Source: Jaenimonas drosophilae (Eukaryota; Euglenozoa; Kinetoplastea; Trypanosomatida; Trypanosomatidae). From it: a stretch of 64,000 bases of DNA. Where the stretch lies: positions 62,001 through 126,000 of the forward strand of contig JASAON010001636.1 of assembly GCA_030849065.1 (NCBI GenBank). The letters run 5' to 3'. The notes beneath the pieces are model-generated. The model was not told the origin of the DNA and did not search any database. It was given only the letters and a program-made list of their open reading frames with translations. The position numbers and the translations under genes are program-made. This document shows, piece by piece, positions 21,201 to 30,513 of the stretch; the stretch's first letter is position 1; the number at the start of each line of letters is the position of its first letter.

Positions 21201-22915
21201 AGATGATTCTACATGATCTCGCCACTGCTGGCAACCGCCATGCCAACCACATCCTCCGCACCGCCACCTACTTTGAAGCGGCACTGCTGAGCGGCACAGA
21301 GATGCTGCCCCTGCCAGAGCCCTACTGCATGGAGCGCCCACGTTGGGATGTGACGGTGGATTGTGGGTGGGCGAAGCAGTTTGATAACTGTGCCTTCCTA
21401 CACGAAACTTCTTCCGTGCGTCTCTTCACCACCCCATCCTTGTTAGCTCCAAACCATGATGGCTCGCAACTGGCAAGCCGCCTGATGAGCTCCCCCATGG
21501 ACCTCCACACCAGTCAATCACGGATGGTTGGTGGAGAGGTCCCATCTCAGCCCGACATGCATGGATCGCCACTCTCACGAGGTCCAGCCTATGCACCGTC
21601 TCCATCCCTGGAGGCCAACATCGTTGCGACAAAGAACCCACTGCTATCACAACACCTCCCCGCCAAGGATCATCCAATTCGATCACCCCCACCACCTCGC
21701 CCAGATTCATGTTCCTCCAGAGCGTTGAGCAACACCTCACCGAGCCGAGGATATGCACCAGGCTCCTTCCCCACGGGGAGCCAGTCGGCCTCCCAACGGG
21801 ATGGCCCCGACCTTGATAGCGGCGTTTTTCCATCAGTCAACCCACTTCTTGCGACGGCCAATTTCATCTCTCCAGAGATCATCGCTGCCGTGATTCAGAG
21901 TGCCTCGTGCTACTCCACCGTCTACGAACAAGCTCTACGGCCCTACCTCCCACGTTGCGGTGTGCAGGTGCTGTACCAAAAGCTGGAAGAGGATCACCCA
22001 GTGACTCCCATCACGGATGAAGCCAAGGCTCAGCCGATGATGATCTACGTCTCTCATGATCATCATCCTGACTTCACAACCCCAGATGTTTGTACTGGCT
22101 TGCGTGAGGATGGACGCATGGTTCACATTCAACGGGTTCCTGCGACCGAAGAATTCCAACACCTTGCAGATTCGGCCATCCGTGAAGTAGAGATCCTCTC
22201 TCACCAGCAGCATGACAACATCGTTCGTTATCTGTGTTGTGCTTTCCAGGATCACTGCATCTACATCATCTCGGAGCACGTTGCGGGTGGCTCACTTGCT
22301 TCAATGATCAACCTCTTCGGATCACTTCCGATGGAGGTTGTGAGGCGCTACGTCGCGGACATCCTGCACGCCTTGGTTCATCTTCATCACCACAAAATCA
22401 CACACGGAGGCATCTCATCAAACTCCATACGAGTATCCAATGGGGGCCAGTGCAAGCTGGCCGGTTTTGGCCATGCCCGGCAGATGGCCATCCTACCGGT
22501 GAGTGCATCCACCGCTACTGCGGCTCCCCGTCGAGGGGCGTGCTTGGAGGAGCAGTTCCGGCGTAGCTCCATCTCGATGTTAGAGAAGCGTCTACGAACA
22601 CCACCATTGATGGAGATTAACCTGCCCTACGTATCACCCGAGGCGTGCGAGGGTGAGGCGAATGAGCTCAACGATATTTGGTCTCTTGGCGTGGTTGTGT
22701 ATGAGTGCCTCACGGGGCACCTTCCTTGGAGTAGTACATCCCTCGCTGATCCAACCTTCTTCATGGAATCACTTATTCGAGAGGGGCTTCCTACGCCGCC
22801 CACAGTGCCCGATGCACAGGCGTCAGATTTCATTCGGCGTTGTTTGCTTCGAACCCGTGATGGTCGTCCATCATCCACAGAACTCCTTTTTCACCCATTC
22901 ATCATTGCTCAATGA
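18287..22915 (+). CDS. Two-pass membrane protein: degenerate cyclase domain + STE11-like pseudokinase (1542 aa)
   Basis: Residues 1-340 are disordered. Transmembrane segments lie at about 346-369 and 391-415. Residues about 749-930 resemble a class III nucleotide cyclase homology domain (elements like WGIVVHQSRMAVGYGG and VYGPELILARELVDLTARLQ). The metal-binding aspartates are not evident. A helical segment follows, then a protein kinase fold at about 1265-1540. In the kinase the beta-3 lysine is Q1282 (VHIQRV), HRD is H1373-G-G, and DFG is G1393-F-G. The glycine loop is not recognisable, while the helix C glutamate and the DIWSLGVVVYECLTG helix are kept. It is therefore predicted to be catalytically dead and to act as a membrane scaffold. 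Trypanosome RDK1, a membrane-associated STE11-like repressor of differentiation, is a possible relative (from memory). Confidence 0.88.
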   Translation: MAHRADSPCEAAHPDSCTCDVCIMPTYTGILAAANSNGSRSNFLLQVSVSPDDEHLPGLKSPNSSIRVREESSSSPTCADAALAGAQRHKRALLLDLLVRPPTTTLAASEDEGLYPTQAQLSQSLNRASGRASANISVDLHSSQAASSSPMMEGRSSLIASPKQRIDMPHSGVAAARPPQNSSLTTASVTNATGSTMHPPTVKEVTSSGRPPLTPVVVEVGLSMEASSTGVSEICFVDVPCAGAHREDGVTTLEAAASPSIVRPTSPYSPVFIHDLDCASLQQCSLGHRNGWEENSCRPNGNMASVEVLSDPLDGENEGEDIPRPCSTATPPPSERFISLFHHLRVFMVCAIAISSLGCILLCILVMWGDIIISRPSMSHSDKNLHTALDVVLSVLFVLIVNVGGGALLSYYLLWRKGIAPLLQTLQLAKNAAHQFCSMRGLPITQVEDEVQSVMNGTRAAPCGIAYHTSIRDLADSIQHANTEVLCLRTYLPATLMEVMETHESAARSIREEVSRGCRSANASISTTAEHSIPNDGLDNTTDVVDMPWPSSHSRRRRPFRRTVMAQLEMEDMAFSPSSWNHSRMEEMSLQSWACQSMSPSPTGARRRQLRRPNSVGEMAAARVTPNVAFSEQNSHPLNDSATFASEAAVPPSINLGSDDYSIKGGAKLGSERLMSGGGGRALSCESSTAFSLQNVSYGSPVASLRGRGMQRQFPSLSDYPVRAQRGQTWRDAAGGSGTTDVLPNEEVGPWVTVLVCKLFLRDGGVVHPHMDRQEVDEIAQSSSSFHRCISSVASCSGGVTCALTMDSGLITYNAFSPIPMVSAMNTAYEAALLLHAKLNHAIPRRSSTSRHHIHQWGIVVHQSRMAVGYGGNNRFVFPYVYGPELILARELVDLTARLQCPILTLQPNFNTAKHYQLAPLDIVGVDYTGQQASVLYELLSRDEAGDQHTAESALILKGLLALHKYDFGGAKMILHDLATAGNRHANHILRTATYFEAALLSGTEMLPLPEPYCMERPRWDVTVDCGWAKQFDNCAFLHETSSVRLFTTPSLLAPNHDGSQLASRLMSSPMDLHTSQSRMVGGEVPSQPDMHGSPLSRGPAYAPSPSLEANIVATKNPLLSQHLPAKDHPIRSPPPPRPDSCSSRALSNTSPSRGYAPGSFPTGSQSASQRDGPDLDSGVFPSVNPLLATANFISPEIIAAVIQSASCYSTVYEQALRPYLPRCGVQVLYQKLEEDHPVTPITDEAKAQPMMIYVSHDHHPDFTTPDVCTGLREDGRMVHIQRVPATEEFQHLADSAIREVEILSHQQHDNIVRYLCCAFQDHCIYIISEHVAGGSLASMINLFGSLPMEVVRRYVADILHALVHLHHHKITHGGISSNSIRVSNGGQCKLAGFGHARQMAILPVSASTATAAPRRGACLEEQFRRSSISMLEKRLRTPPLMEINLPYVSPEACEGEANELNDIWSLGVVVYECLTGHLPWSSTSLADPTFFMESLIREGLPTPPTVPDAQASDFIRRCLLRTRDGRPSSTELLFHPFIIAQ

Positions 22916-23392
22916 TGAATGGATCTCAATCAAACCCACACACACACACACAGCACACACAGCACACACATCGTACATTGTTCTTCATGAGCTTTCATTG
23001 AATTGAAATTTTTTTTTTTTGCGTAGTTACGCGTAGCAGCCGTCCGATATCAACAAGCCGCTCCAACTACTGCTCTCAATCCATCAACACAACACTTAAC
23101 AGATTCATGATTTCGTGTAGTGCATCCTGAGTGTTGCTGTTGTGATTCATCGTATTGTGATTATCTTTGCTCATACACATCTCCTCTTCTTTCATCTTTT
23201 GTGGCAGTCTGGTTAATTTATTTCGCTGGATATAAGAACCGCAAACACGCCATCGAGTGATTTAGGATCATCATTCGCCGCGAAGCTCTGACTACATACA
23301 TCCACTAGCACCAAGCTACTTCACGTACCACAAAGGCAACACCTTGCCACACCTGTACTTATCTGATACACGTCAGAATCATAAAGTTCATC
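22916..23392. other. Intergenic region with CA repeat
   Basis: No gene. An imperfect (CA)n run spans 22937-22970, just after the stop. A T run lies at 23010-23021. A TC-rich stretch at about 23180-23215 may be the splice signal for the next gene. Confidence 0.55.
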
Positions 23393-23914
23393 ATGAACGG
23401 AAAGTTCCCGTGGTTTTTACGTGGCGTGGTGGTACATGGGCATGGAAGGGGTGGCACACAACTGGGCTTTCCCACAGCAAATGTGGAGCTCAACGCCTCT
23501 ACCACGGCGGCCCTCAAGCCATTCAACAACCTAGTGCTCTACGGATGGGGCTGCATCGAACCTCTTCCTGATGGCACCGATGCATCGGAGGATTTGGGCC
23601 CACACCCCTTTGCCATGTCCGTGGGCTTTAATCCTCAGTTTCATGATCAGGAGCTCAGCGCCGAAGTTCATTTCATTCACAAATTCTCCCACGACTTTTA
23701 TGGCAGGACCATTCGCATCATCGCCGCCGGTTCGCTTCGGGAGCAGGCCGCCTTTACCACACTGGAAGCGCTCATTCAGACGATTCAACATGATGTGGAA
23801 GAGACGCACAACAAGCTGAGTGATCCAGCAAATATCAAGTTAAAGGAAGATTCCTTTGTTCAGCCGAAAATTCCCTTCACTGAATGCACAACGGTTCCCT
23901 TCTTCCGTAACTAG
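23393..23914 (+). CDS. RFK: Riboflavin kinase (173 aa)
   Basis: Phosphorylates riboflavin with ATP to FMN. The whole protein is one RFK domain. GVVVHGHGRGGTQLGFPTANV in its parts gives the glycine-rich start and the PTAN motif that binds ATP/Mg. MSVGFNPQF and AEVHFIHKFSHDFYGRTIRI match the family's SiGwNP and vHll..F..DfYG elements, and the catalytic glutamate lies in that second block. It is a monofunctional kinase without an FAD synthetase domain, as usual in eukaryotes. A 25-residue C-terminal tail extends past the domain. No organelle targeting signal is evident. Confidence 0.95.
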   Translation: MNGKFPWFLRGVVVHGHGRGGTQLGFPTANVELNASTTAALKPFNNLVLYGWGCIEPLPDGTDASEDLGPHPFAMSVGFNPQFHDQELSAEVHFIHKFSHDFYGRTIRIIAAGSLREQAAFTTLEALIQTIQHDVEETHNKLSDPANIKLKEDSFVQPKIPFTECTTVPFFRN

Positions 23915-24482
23915 CAGCCCTAGCCCTCCTCTATTGGTGTGGTTGTTGGTTCCTCCCACACCCTTGGCTTCAGGGAGAGGAGCTCATTGTGTGGGTTCCT
24001 CTCCGCATAACCAAAGAAGCAAACATAGTTCCTTCGTTGCGGTTGTTTTCCTCCCCATTTCCACACCAGTCCACCACCTTGTGACGAGGCCGGTGGGATT
24101 CTTGTTGGGGAACCACTTTTTGCTCTTTTTAATATTCATATGTTGGCCGAATTTTTGTGGGAATCCCCCCAAACAACACGTGTTTGGGATCCACTGCTTC
24201 CATGACGTGGTAGGAATACGCGTCACCTGCCTCCTTACCACTAACAATCCAAACCACACAGCCTCCTGCGTGCATGACCTACATTGCCAGCACACTTCCT
24301 ATGGCCACGCTCTCTGATATACAACAACGTGAGTCATCTACTCGTCACGTGTTTGTTCGTTCTTTCGTTCTGAGCCAAGCAGAAGTAGCTGCTTCATTGT
24401 AGCTAGCTTATAGAACTGCGCGTGGCGCGAAATCATCACTGGATGATCTTCGCTCCGTTGACGTAATACGATAGATCTAAGT
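23915..24482. other. Intergenic region
   Basis: No supportable gene. T-rich stretches lie at about 24115-24165. A frame at 23856-24317 overlaps the end of the RFK gene and is of low quality. Confidence 0.5.
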
Positions 24483-25070
24483 ATGAGCCCCACGGATCAA
24501 TTGTTGAGCTACGCCAAGGAGGTCTTTGCACTCTTCTCTGGTGTGTGTGAAGGAAACGGCAGCGTGGCGACCTCAGATGACCCGTGCCTCACACAAGCTG
24601 GCTTTGTGTGCGCCTTTGAAGTCCTCTTTGGTGGTGCTCCATCTGCATCCATGATTGAGGTCATTGCACCAACCAAGGGAAGTGTAGTTCACGAGACCTC
24701 TTTTCTTCGCTTTATTTGCTCCTACGCGGAGCAGTACGGAGCTGAGGTGCCCGATTCCATCTTAGTTGGCAGTTCCTTGGCTGCACGTGGTCGTCAGCCG
24801 TCCTCGCCACACAAGTGGAGTGCTGGTGCCTGGGCATTGTTCGAGGCACTAGCGGGGCAGAAGCGCTATCTCACACTGGACGATCTCGTTGCTGCCGATC
24901 ACCACTTGCTATTTGAAGGTCTCAAGCGTGCAGCTGTGGCATCCACTGAGGACGACCTTCCAGCCTCCAAGCAACACAGCCATGCGCTGCTCGCACACAT
25001 TTTTGATGTGGTGGATTCCGATCACGATGGACGACTGCAGTTTTCAGATGTCGCTCCATTCCTTGCTTGA
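24483..25070 (+). CDS. EF-hand protein (195 aa)
   Basis: A small helical protein with one clear EF-hand near the C-terminus: the loop D178-S-D-H-D-G-R-L-Q-F-S-D189 carries acidic or oxygen ligands at 1, 3, 5 and 12 and Gly at 6, so calcium binding is plausible. Earlier segments (LTQAGFVCAFEVLFGG, LFEALAGQKRYLTLDDLV) look like paired, degenerate EF-hands. No myristoylation or palmitoylation motif is evident at the N-terminus. Specific function unknown. It is not calmodulin or centrin, which have four regular loops. Confidence 0.85.
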   Translation: MSPTDQLLSYAKEVFALFSGVCEGNGSVATSDDPCLTQAGFVCAFEVLFGGAPSASMIEVIAPTKGSVVHETSFLRFICSYAEQYGAEVPDSILVGSSLAARGRQPSSPHKWSAGAWALFEALAGQKRYLTLDDLVAADHHLLFEGLKRAAVASTEDDLPASKQHSHALLAHIFDVVDSDHDGRLQFSDVAPFLA

Positions 25071-25276
25071 GCTGAGATTCATTCATGTTGTTTGCGTGCC
25101 TGCACACATTCACCTCACGTACGTACATTTATTGACGTGTATGGATTGTTGTTGAGCAAAGAATTTTTTTTTGTCCCACACGCCACTGTTTCATCTCTTC
25201 ATTAGTACTCAACTCATACTAGCTGCTCACACAACGAAGGACGTGGCTTCTTCCTTCGTCGTGCTGAGGTCAGTGC

Positions 25277-26659
25277 ATGACCAATCACGCTGAGACACAG
25301 GTGTATTGGCATGAAATACCGTCCGCTCCACCTCCATGGACGAACGAACGCACACGCAAGCGTCTGCGTGAGCGAGCGGCTGAGGTTGCCGAGCGAGTGA
25401 GCAACATCTACGGATGCACCAAGGACGAACGCTTTCATTTAAACTCGAAGGTTTCCACGGAAACTGTCTCCGTGAAGTCCCAGGCACGCAGACTTCGGCG
25501 GCATCTACGACATAAGCTCCGCGCACCTCACTTTGGTGTGGTGCCTGAGCCACACATGACTCCGTTGATGGCCATCAACTTAACCATGAAGGAGCTCAAA
25601 CAGCAGCCGTTCACATTGACGGAAGTAGAGGAAGCCGTGGACCGTGTGGTGTCCTTCTACGCGCACATGAGTGGATCTCAACATGGGGTGAACGGCAAGA
25701 CGTCAGCCCTTCGACGACGACGACGGGCAACGTGGGGATCGAGCGTGTTAAGCTCTCAGCCTTCGCAAGGGCCGTCCTCGCAGCACATGGAGAGTGTGGG
25801 AGGATCTCAAAGCTACGGCTCGCAGGCCTACTCTTCCCAACCCGCCCCACTAACACTCAATGGTATGAAGCACTCTCTCGTGTTGGAGGTTATGAAGGAG
25901 CTCTGCAGCCTCCGCCCTGAGCTCATCTTCACCTCGAAAACTCCTGAGAGGAAGGGTCTGTGCATCAAGGTTGCGCCAGCCGACGTGGTGCCACACAAAC
26001 GGGTTGTTGTTATGGCGGATTGCCGCATGCCGCACTTTGTTGTGTACTCACGCCGACCACGAGTTGGTGGGGTGGGGCAACAAGGCACCGTCACTGCCCC
26101 ACGCAACATGCAAATACTTTCGGTGGGGCAGCACCCCACCCCGTGGCGGGCGTTGTTGCCGTGGCGCGGTCCGCACTCACCTCCACTCACTGGATGCTCC
26201 GTTGCCGTTATTGAGCGTAGATTCGAGGTGAATGATCGAGCCACACGCCATGAGAACTTGGAAGATGAGCAGTTCACGGGTGGGATGGTTGGTGCAACGT
26301 CGAGTCAGGGAATATCGTGGGCTCCTCACGGCCAGCGCTTGAGGGCCGTGAAGATGGAAGCGGCACTTCTTGGTGGCGGCATGGACGATGTGGAGATGAA
26401 GGTGAAGGTAAAGGTGGAGCATCCAAACTCAGATTCCGACGATGAGATGGATGCGGCAGATAGCTCTGCACAGGCGGATGCTCGGCTTGAGGAGATCCAC
26501 TACCGACGGCTCTTTGGGCCAGAGGATAAGATGGAGGACGATCCTTTGCTGCGCATTCCGGAAGTGAGTTGCGTGATGCGAGGCAGGCACTGGATGGAGC
26601 GGCTTCTCTCGACTGCGTGTGGCGACCGGCAACGAGACAAGAACTTGCGTTGGAACTAA
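25277..26659 (+). CDS. Hypothetical protein, basic with acidic tail (460 aa)
   Basis: No family recognised. Residues 20-90 are strongly basic with many Arg/Lys (RTRKRLRERAAEVAER, SQARRLRRHLRHKLR), and an arginine run (RRRRR) lies near 144-148. A Ser/Gln/Gly-rich linker follows (about 150-190). A possible folded segment covers about 195-340. Near the C-terminus V378-K379-V380-E381 is a psi-K-x-E site directly followed by an Asp/Ser-rich stretch (SDSDDEMDAAD), the pattern of acid-dependent SUMO sites. A nuclear role would fit the composition but is inference. Coding evidence is frame length and composition in line with neighbours. Confidence 0.8.
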   Translation: MTNHAETQVYWHEIPSAPPPWTNERTRKRLRERAAEVAERVSNIYGCTKDERFHLNSKVSTETVSVKSQARRLRRHLRHKLRAPHFGVVPEPHMTPLMAINLTMKELKQQPFTLTEVEEAVDRVVSFYAHMSGSQHGVNGKTSALRRRRRATWGSSVLSSQPSQGPSSQHMESVGGSQSYGSQAYSSQPAPLTLNGMKHSLVLEVMKELCSLRPELIFTSKTPERKGLCIKVAPADVVPHKRVVVMADCRMPHFVVYSRRPRVGGVGQQGTVTAPRNMQILSVGQHPTPWRALLPWRGPHSPPLTGCSVAVIERRFEVNDRATRHENLEDEQFTGGMVGATSSQGISWAPHGQRLRAVKMEAALLGGGMDDVEMKVKVKVEHPNSDSDDEMDAADSSAQADARLEEIHYRRLFGPEDKMEDDPLLRIPEVSCVMRGRHWMERLLSTACGDRQRDKNLRWN

Positions 26660-27151
26660 ATAAACGGCTTAATCTCTGCTGGGGTACCCCCATCTGCCCA
26701 AACCTCTTCAACAACAAAAAACAATTCATTGTGAGCTACTTGAGCTGTTGCAAGAATGAAACACATTCTTTTCCTCCTATTCTTCTCCATCCATCTTTGT
26801 GGCGTACCAGGTATTCAGCTTTTTGTAGTAAGTAAGTAAAAGGCGCTGCCTTTTGTGGTGTCGTAGCCCTACCTCTCTTCCCTTTGAGTATACATCATAA
26901 AGCAAGTCTCCATCAGTTGTGGAGATCACCTTCACCGTCCTCACGTGTGCATTTGATTTTGCTGCTGCCACTTTTTTTGTGTTCATATAACCATTTCCAT
27001 TGTTTTCAAGTCTTCCAAACCTTTTATTTTCGACGACTTGCAAACGCGCTTTGTGTTGGTGTGCTTCTCAACTACAGTGCATCATTGCCTGAACAAGAGC
27101 ACGTGTGCACGTGTGTGTAGTAGTTCCTGAGCTGTTTATGTTCATGAGGAT
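26660..27151. other. Intergenic region
   Basis: No gene. A T-rich tract at about 26953-27008 followed by AG is the likely splice signal for the kinase gene at 27152. Confidence 0.5.
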
Positions 27152-28528
27152 ATGACGCCATCATCATCATCATCGATTCGTGAGCCGTTTCGAAGCGTTG
27201 CCGGTCATGGGGACTCCATTTTTTACGGTCCGCAGACGCGCGACCATCAAACCACGTTAGAAAAAGCCAGCACAGCGTGGGAAGTGCTGTGGTACAGTGG
27301 CATGTTCATTGCAACACACCTCCCAGACGGTGACGAGCTCATCTCCATGGTGTGGCCAAATGGTGAAGCAGCACCACCAGCATGCCTGCAGTTTCTCCGC
27401 GCGCTGAGAGGGCTTTCTAACTTTACACCCACTCTTTTTTCTGTTACTTTTCCACCCCGTGAGTCGTTGAGCACACAACTTCAGCGTGCTATTGAAGAAT
27501 GCTCTCTTGGGTGTGATGATGATAATCGACCTCGATTGGATCTCCATCGAGAGCGCAAGGCCTTGCCAGTGTTGGCGAGGCTGTTTAAGTGCCTATATAA
27601 TTCCATGGATCTCCTGCCACAGACATTCCATGCGGACTACGATTCCACGACGTGGACGATTGGGCTTCTTGATGAAACCTCAGGCATGAATCAGCCATGT
27701 GCCATGGATATCAAAATTGGCTACATGCGCCACTCTCCCTACACAACAGCACCCACAAAGGCACAACGATTGATGGAGAAGGATAAAGGTGCGTTGGTTA
27801 GCCGCTGCGCACTACGTCTGTGTGGAATGCGGCGATATGTATGTCCATCCTCGTGTTTCTCAGAGCAATCGATGAACCAGGCTGGTAATGGCGTGGCTAC
27901 AACCGCCTCCTCGTGTGAGGTGAAGGAGGAGGAGAACTCCGACGGAAGTACGTGCGGGGAAACAGATACACGTCGAGATAGCGCCATAGATTTAACCTCA
28001 CAGACACCACTATGCATCTCGTTGATGGAGGAGTTCCATGATAAATCGTTGGGCTACGGCTTGACATGTGAGGAGGAGCTGCGCACCGCTGTGTTTGCCT
28101 TCTTTTCATCTGAAGGAAGTATGCAGTCATGGCTCAAAAATACGGTGCAAACACAGAACACCGCAACCTGCGTTGGAGAGATGGAGCGTCGTCGTAGTGC
28201 TCGTGAGAGGGTGCAACACATGCTAACCTTCTTTAGGGACACAGAGGATGGGCAATTTCTTCTTGAGCGCATGGCCTTTGTATCATCGAGCGTCTTGTGT
28301 ATCTACGATCCAACACGGAACGCAGGCTCTCCAGCCTCCGCAACACGTGCGCCACCACTCTGTGAGCCTTCAACAAGTGAGGCGTGCAATCTGAGATTGA
28401 TTGACTTCAGCCGTTGCAGCCCGCGCCACTTGAACTTTGATGAGCCACAACTAGGATTTGTTCGAGGTCTGGAAAACTTATCGATGCTCCTCGAGACATC
28501 CTCTCCGATTGCGAGAAAAGAGAACTAG
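27152..28528 (+). CDS. Inositol polyphosphate kinase, IPMK-like (458 aa)
   Basis: The inositol phosphate-binding signature PxxxDxKxG is present as P182-C-A-M-D186-I-K188-I-G190. It is followed by an R/K-rich segment and RLCGMRRY, as in IPMK (LVLGMRVY). The C-terminal metal-binding motif is LRLIDF with D418. The N-terminal strand block and the GDSIFYGPQTRDHQTTLEKAS segment fit the family N-lobe. Two Ser/Glu-rich inserts (about 235-275 and 385-410) lengthen the protein. It probably phosphorylates inositol tris- and tetrakisphosphates, feeding pyrophosphate synthesis. IP6K cannot be ruled out, but the PCxMDxKIG spelling is closer to IPMK. Confidence 0.9.
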   Translation: MTPSSSSSIREPFRSVAGHGDSIFYGPQTRDHQTTLEKASTAWEVLWYSGMFIATHLPDGDELISMVWPNGEAAPPACLQFLRALRGLSNFTPTLFSVTFPPRESLSTQLQRAIEECSLGCDDDNRPRLDLHRERKALPVLARLFKCLYNSMDLLPQTFHADYDSTTWTIGLLDETSGMNQPCAMDIKIGYMRHSPYTTAPTKAQRLMEKDKGALVSRCALRLCGMRRYVCPSSCFSEQSMNQAGNGVATTASSCEVKEEENSDGSTCGETDTRRDSAIDLTSQTPLCISLMEEFHDKSLGYGLTCEEELRTAVFAFFSSEGSMQSWLKNTVQTQNTATCVGEMERRRSARERVQHMLTFFRDTEDGQFLLERMAFVSSSVLCIYDPTRNAGSPASATRAPPLCEPSTSEACNLRLIDFSRCSPRHLNFDEPQLGFVRGLENLSMLLETSSPIARKEN

Positions 28529-29636
28529 ACGATGTAGGAAGTGTTAGAGCGAGGTTCATTTCTTCATCCCAGATTTCTTTTTCCTTTCGTTTGTTTGAGA
28601 TTCACCTTTTTCACATGAAGACGCGCCGCAAATATGCATTTTTCCAGTCAGGCGATTTTGTTTGGCTTCCAACGACACCAGCAGCTGCTTTCTCTTTCCT
28701 TCTTTGAACTTTGATCATGTTACCTGAGTTTTGTTTTTGCTTGAGACGGCTTATTTTTCAGCCCACAAAAAACAACAAGAAAGAAAAATACTCAGGCTGA
28801 GGGAATGTACGTGGATTAACTTCCATGACAACATACCCACACTCTGTTGCTGCGAATGTGGTGGCAGTTTTTCGCGATAGGATTTCATGTATCTTTATGC
28901 CAGTTTCCCTGTACGTGGTCGCACCATGACGGCGAGGGATATCCTACGCCACGTACAACAAGAGACGTAAACACAGTCCTCCCCTTCTCTATCATTTTGC
29001 TCCAACTATCAGTTTTTCTTTTCCTTTTTTTTTGATTTTCTCCACTCTTCCTCCGGTGACCGAACACCATGGTGGAACAAGCGGAGTCAAAATGCACAGA
29101 AATCCTGCGGAACGTTGTGCTCCCCGTCACGGACGAACCAAGAGAACAGATATGAGATAGAAAGTGGTACCTCACAAAAAAGTCTGTTTCTCATACGCTC
29201 TGTGCGTCCGATCAAGTGATATTTCTTGGTTTTTTTCATTCAAGAATCTTCCAGTGCGTGTAGCTTTGTTCTCCTTTCCTACGACCGCCTATCCCACGAT
29301 GGCATCATCGTCGCTCATCTTTTTCTTCTTTGTGTGACCTTTTCTGCTCTCGCAAGACACCTGATTCTACCTCTGCTCCAGTCAGCAGAGAATTAGTTGG
29401 CCCGTGACTGAACACGACGTGAAGTACTACCCATTTCTCACCTGCTATACATGTACCACCTGATTCCTTTGACTTCCTGCTGTCTTCTTTTTCTTTGATT
29501 ATTTTTTTTCTCATTGTGCATGTGAAACATGTTGTACAGACTAGTTCGCGCTCAGAGCTGTAGATTGATCCGGCTCTGCTCCATCTCACACCCCTGTTGT
29601 GATTGTTGTGGTTGATCTTGTACGCTGTGCAACCAC
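28529..29636. other. Intergenic region, 1.1 kb, T-rich
   Basis: No gene. Several long pyrimidine tracts (28565-28600, 29008-29050, 29480-29515) are present. The last of these is the best splice signal candidate for the 29637 gene. Confidence 0.5.
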
Positions 29637-30095
29637 ATGAGTGCGACGGACGAACACGCGCAGTCAGAGCGCGCCAAATCAGTGTTTGAGGGAACCGATC
29701 CCAAGCTCGCAGATGATTCGAATGCCGAAGAGGAGCTTGACCCCCGCGCATCCACCATCACACGTGAGGCCATCTACACGGATTTACCGGACAAGGATTT
29801 GCAGAAAATCATGGATATTGCGCTGCGCTCCTACAATCGTCATGTTCTTCTTCCAACCAAGAGCACCTGGCGTAAAGAGGAGGGCTCCATCAAGGAGCTT
29901 CAATTAGATGTAGAACGCACCAAACTGCAGGAAATTGCGGCCGACGTGAAGAAGCGAATCGATTCACACCTCGGCGGATGCTGGCATGTGGTGTATGGTA
30001 GAGACTTCGCCACCTATGTGACGCATCAGCGACTTTCGTTCTGCCACTTCAAGATGGAGGGGGCAGACATTGTGGTGTGGCGCCACGCAGGATAG
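29637..30095 (+). CDS. LC8-type dynein light chain family protein (152 aa)
   Basis: The C-terminal 85 residues are an LC8/DYNLL domain. ADVKKRIDSHLGGCWHVVYG and FATYVTH give the helix and the WHVIVGxxFGSYVTHE-type strand, and FCHFKMEGADIVVWRH gives the last strand. The N-terminal 65 residues are an extension with acidic and Thr-rich sequence not found in conventional 89-residue LC8, so this is a divergent family member, perhaps axonemal. LC8 proteins dimerise and clamp short linear motifs in dynein intermediate chains and other partners. Start is the ATG at 29637. Confidence 0.9.
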   Translation: MSATDEHAQSERAKSVFEGTDPKLADDSNAEEELDPRASTITREAIYTDLPDKDLQKIMDIALRSYNRHVLLPTKSTWRKEEGSIKELQLDVERTKLQEIAADVKKRIDSHLGGCWHVVYGRDFATYVTHQRLSFCHFKMEGADIVVWRHAG

Positions 30096-30513
30096 GTGCC
30101 TCCTTCACCCTCTTGACTGCAGCGAAGGTGAAGAGGGTGCGATGTAACTACAAACGTGGTGTTTTGTGGCCATTGAGCAGAGTACTTTCTCCGTTGACAC
30201 TGCTTAAGTATGCCCACACTCTTGTTTATTTTCATTCTTCATTGTTTTTTTTGTTGTTGATCCATCTCTATGCACTTAGGTATTGGTGCTGTATGACTGT
30301 TTCACTGGAAAAGCATTGAACGGTTAACTGTTTGGCACCACACCCATACCATACGTTAGTTGATAGGGCGGTTGATATCGCGCTCTGACTCAGTTCAGTG
30401 TGGTTGGGAGGAGATCATCCACATCACATCTCTTCCTTGTTTCTCTCGTGGAGAGGGTCCCTACTCAACCTTCAACGAGTGTGTTGTAACAACTCTTCAG
30501 GAACACTATCAGC
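30096..30513. other. Intergenic region
   Basis: No gene. A T-rich tract lies at 30220-30262. A pyrimidine stretch at 30425-30445 precedes the next start. Confidence 0.5.

Noticed and set aside
22937..22970. CA-rich run as a regulatory element
   Set aside because: Simple CA repeats occur in at least two other spacers here (1510, 7739). Nothing links them to a specific function.
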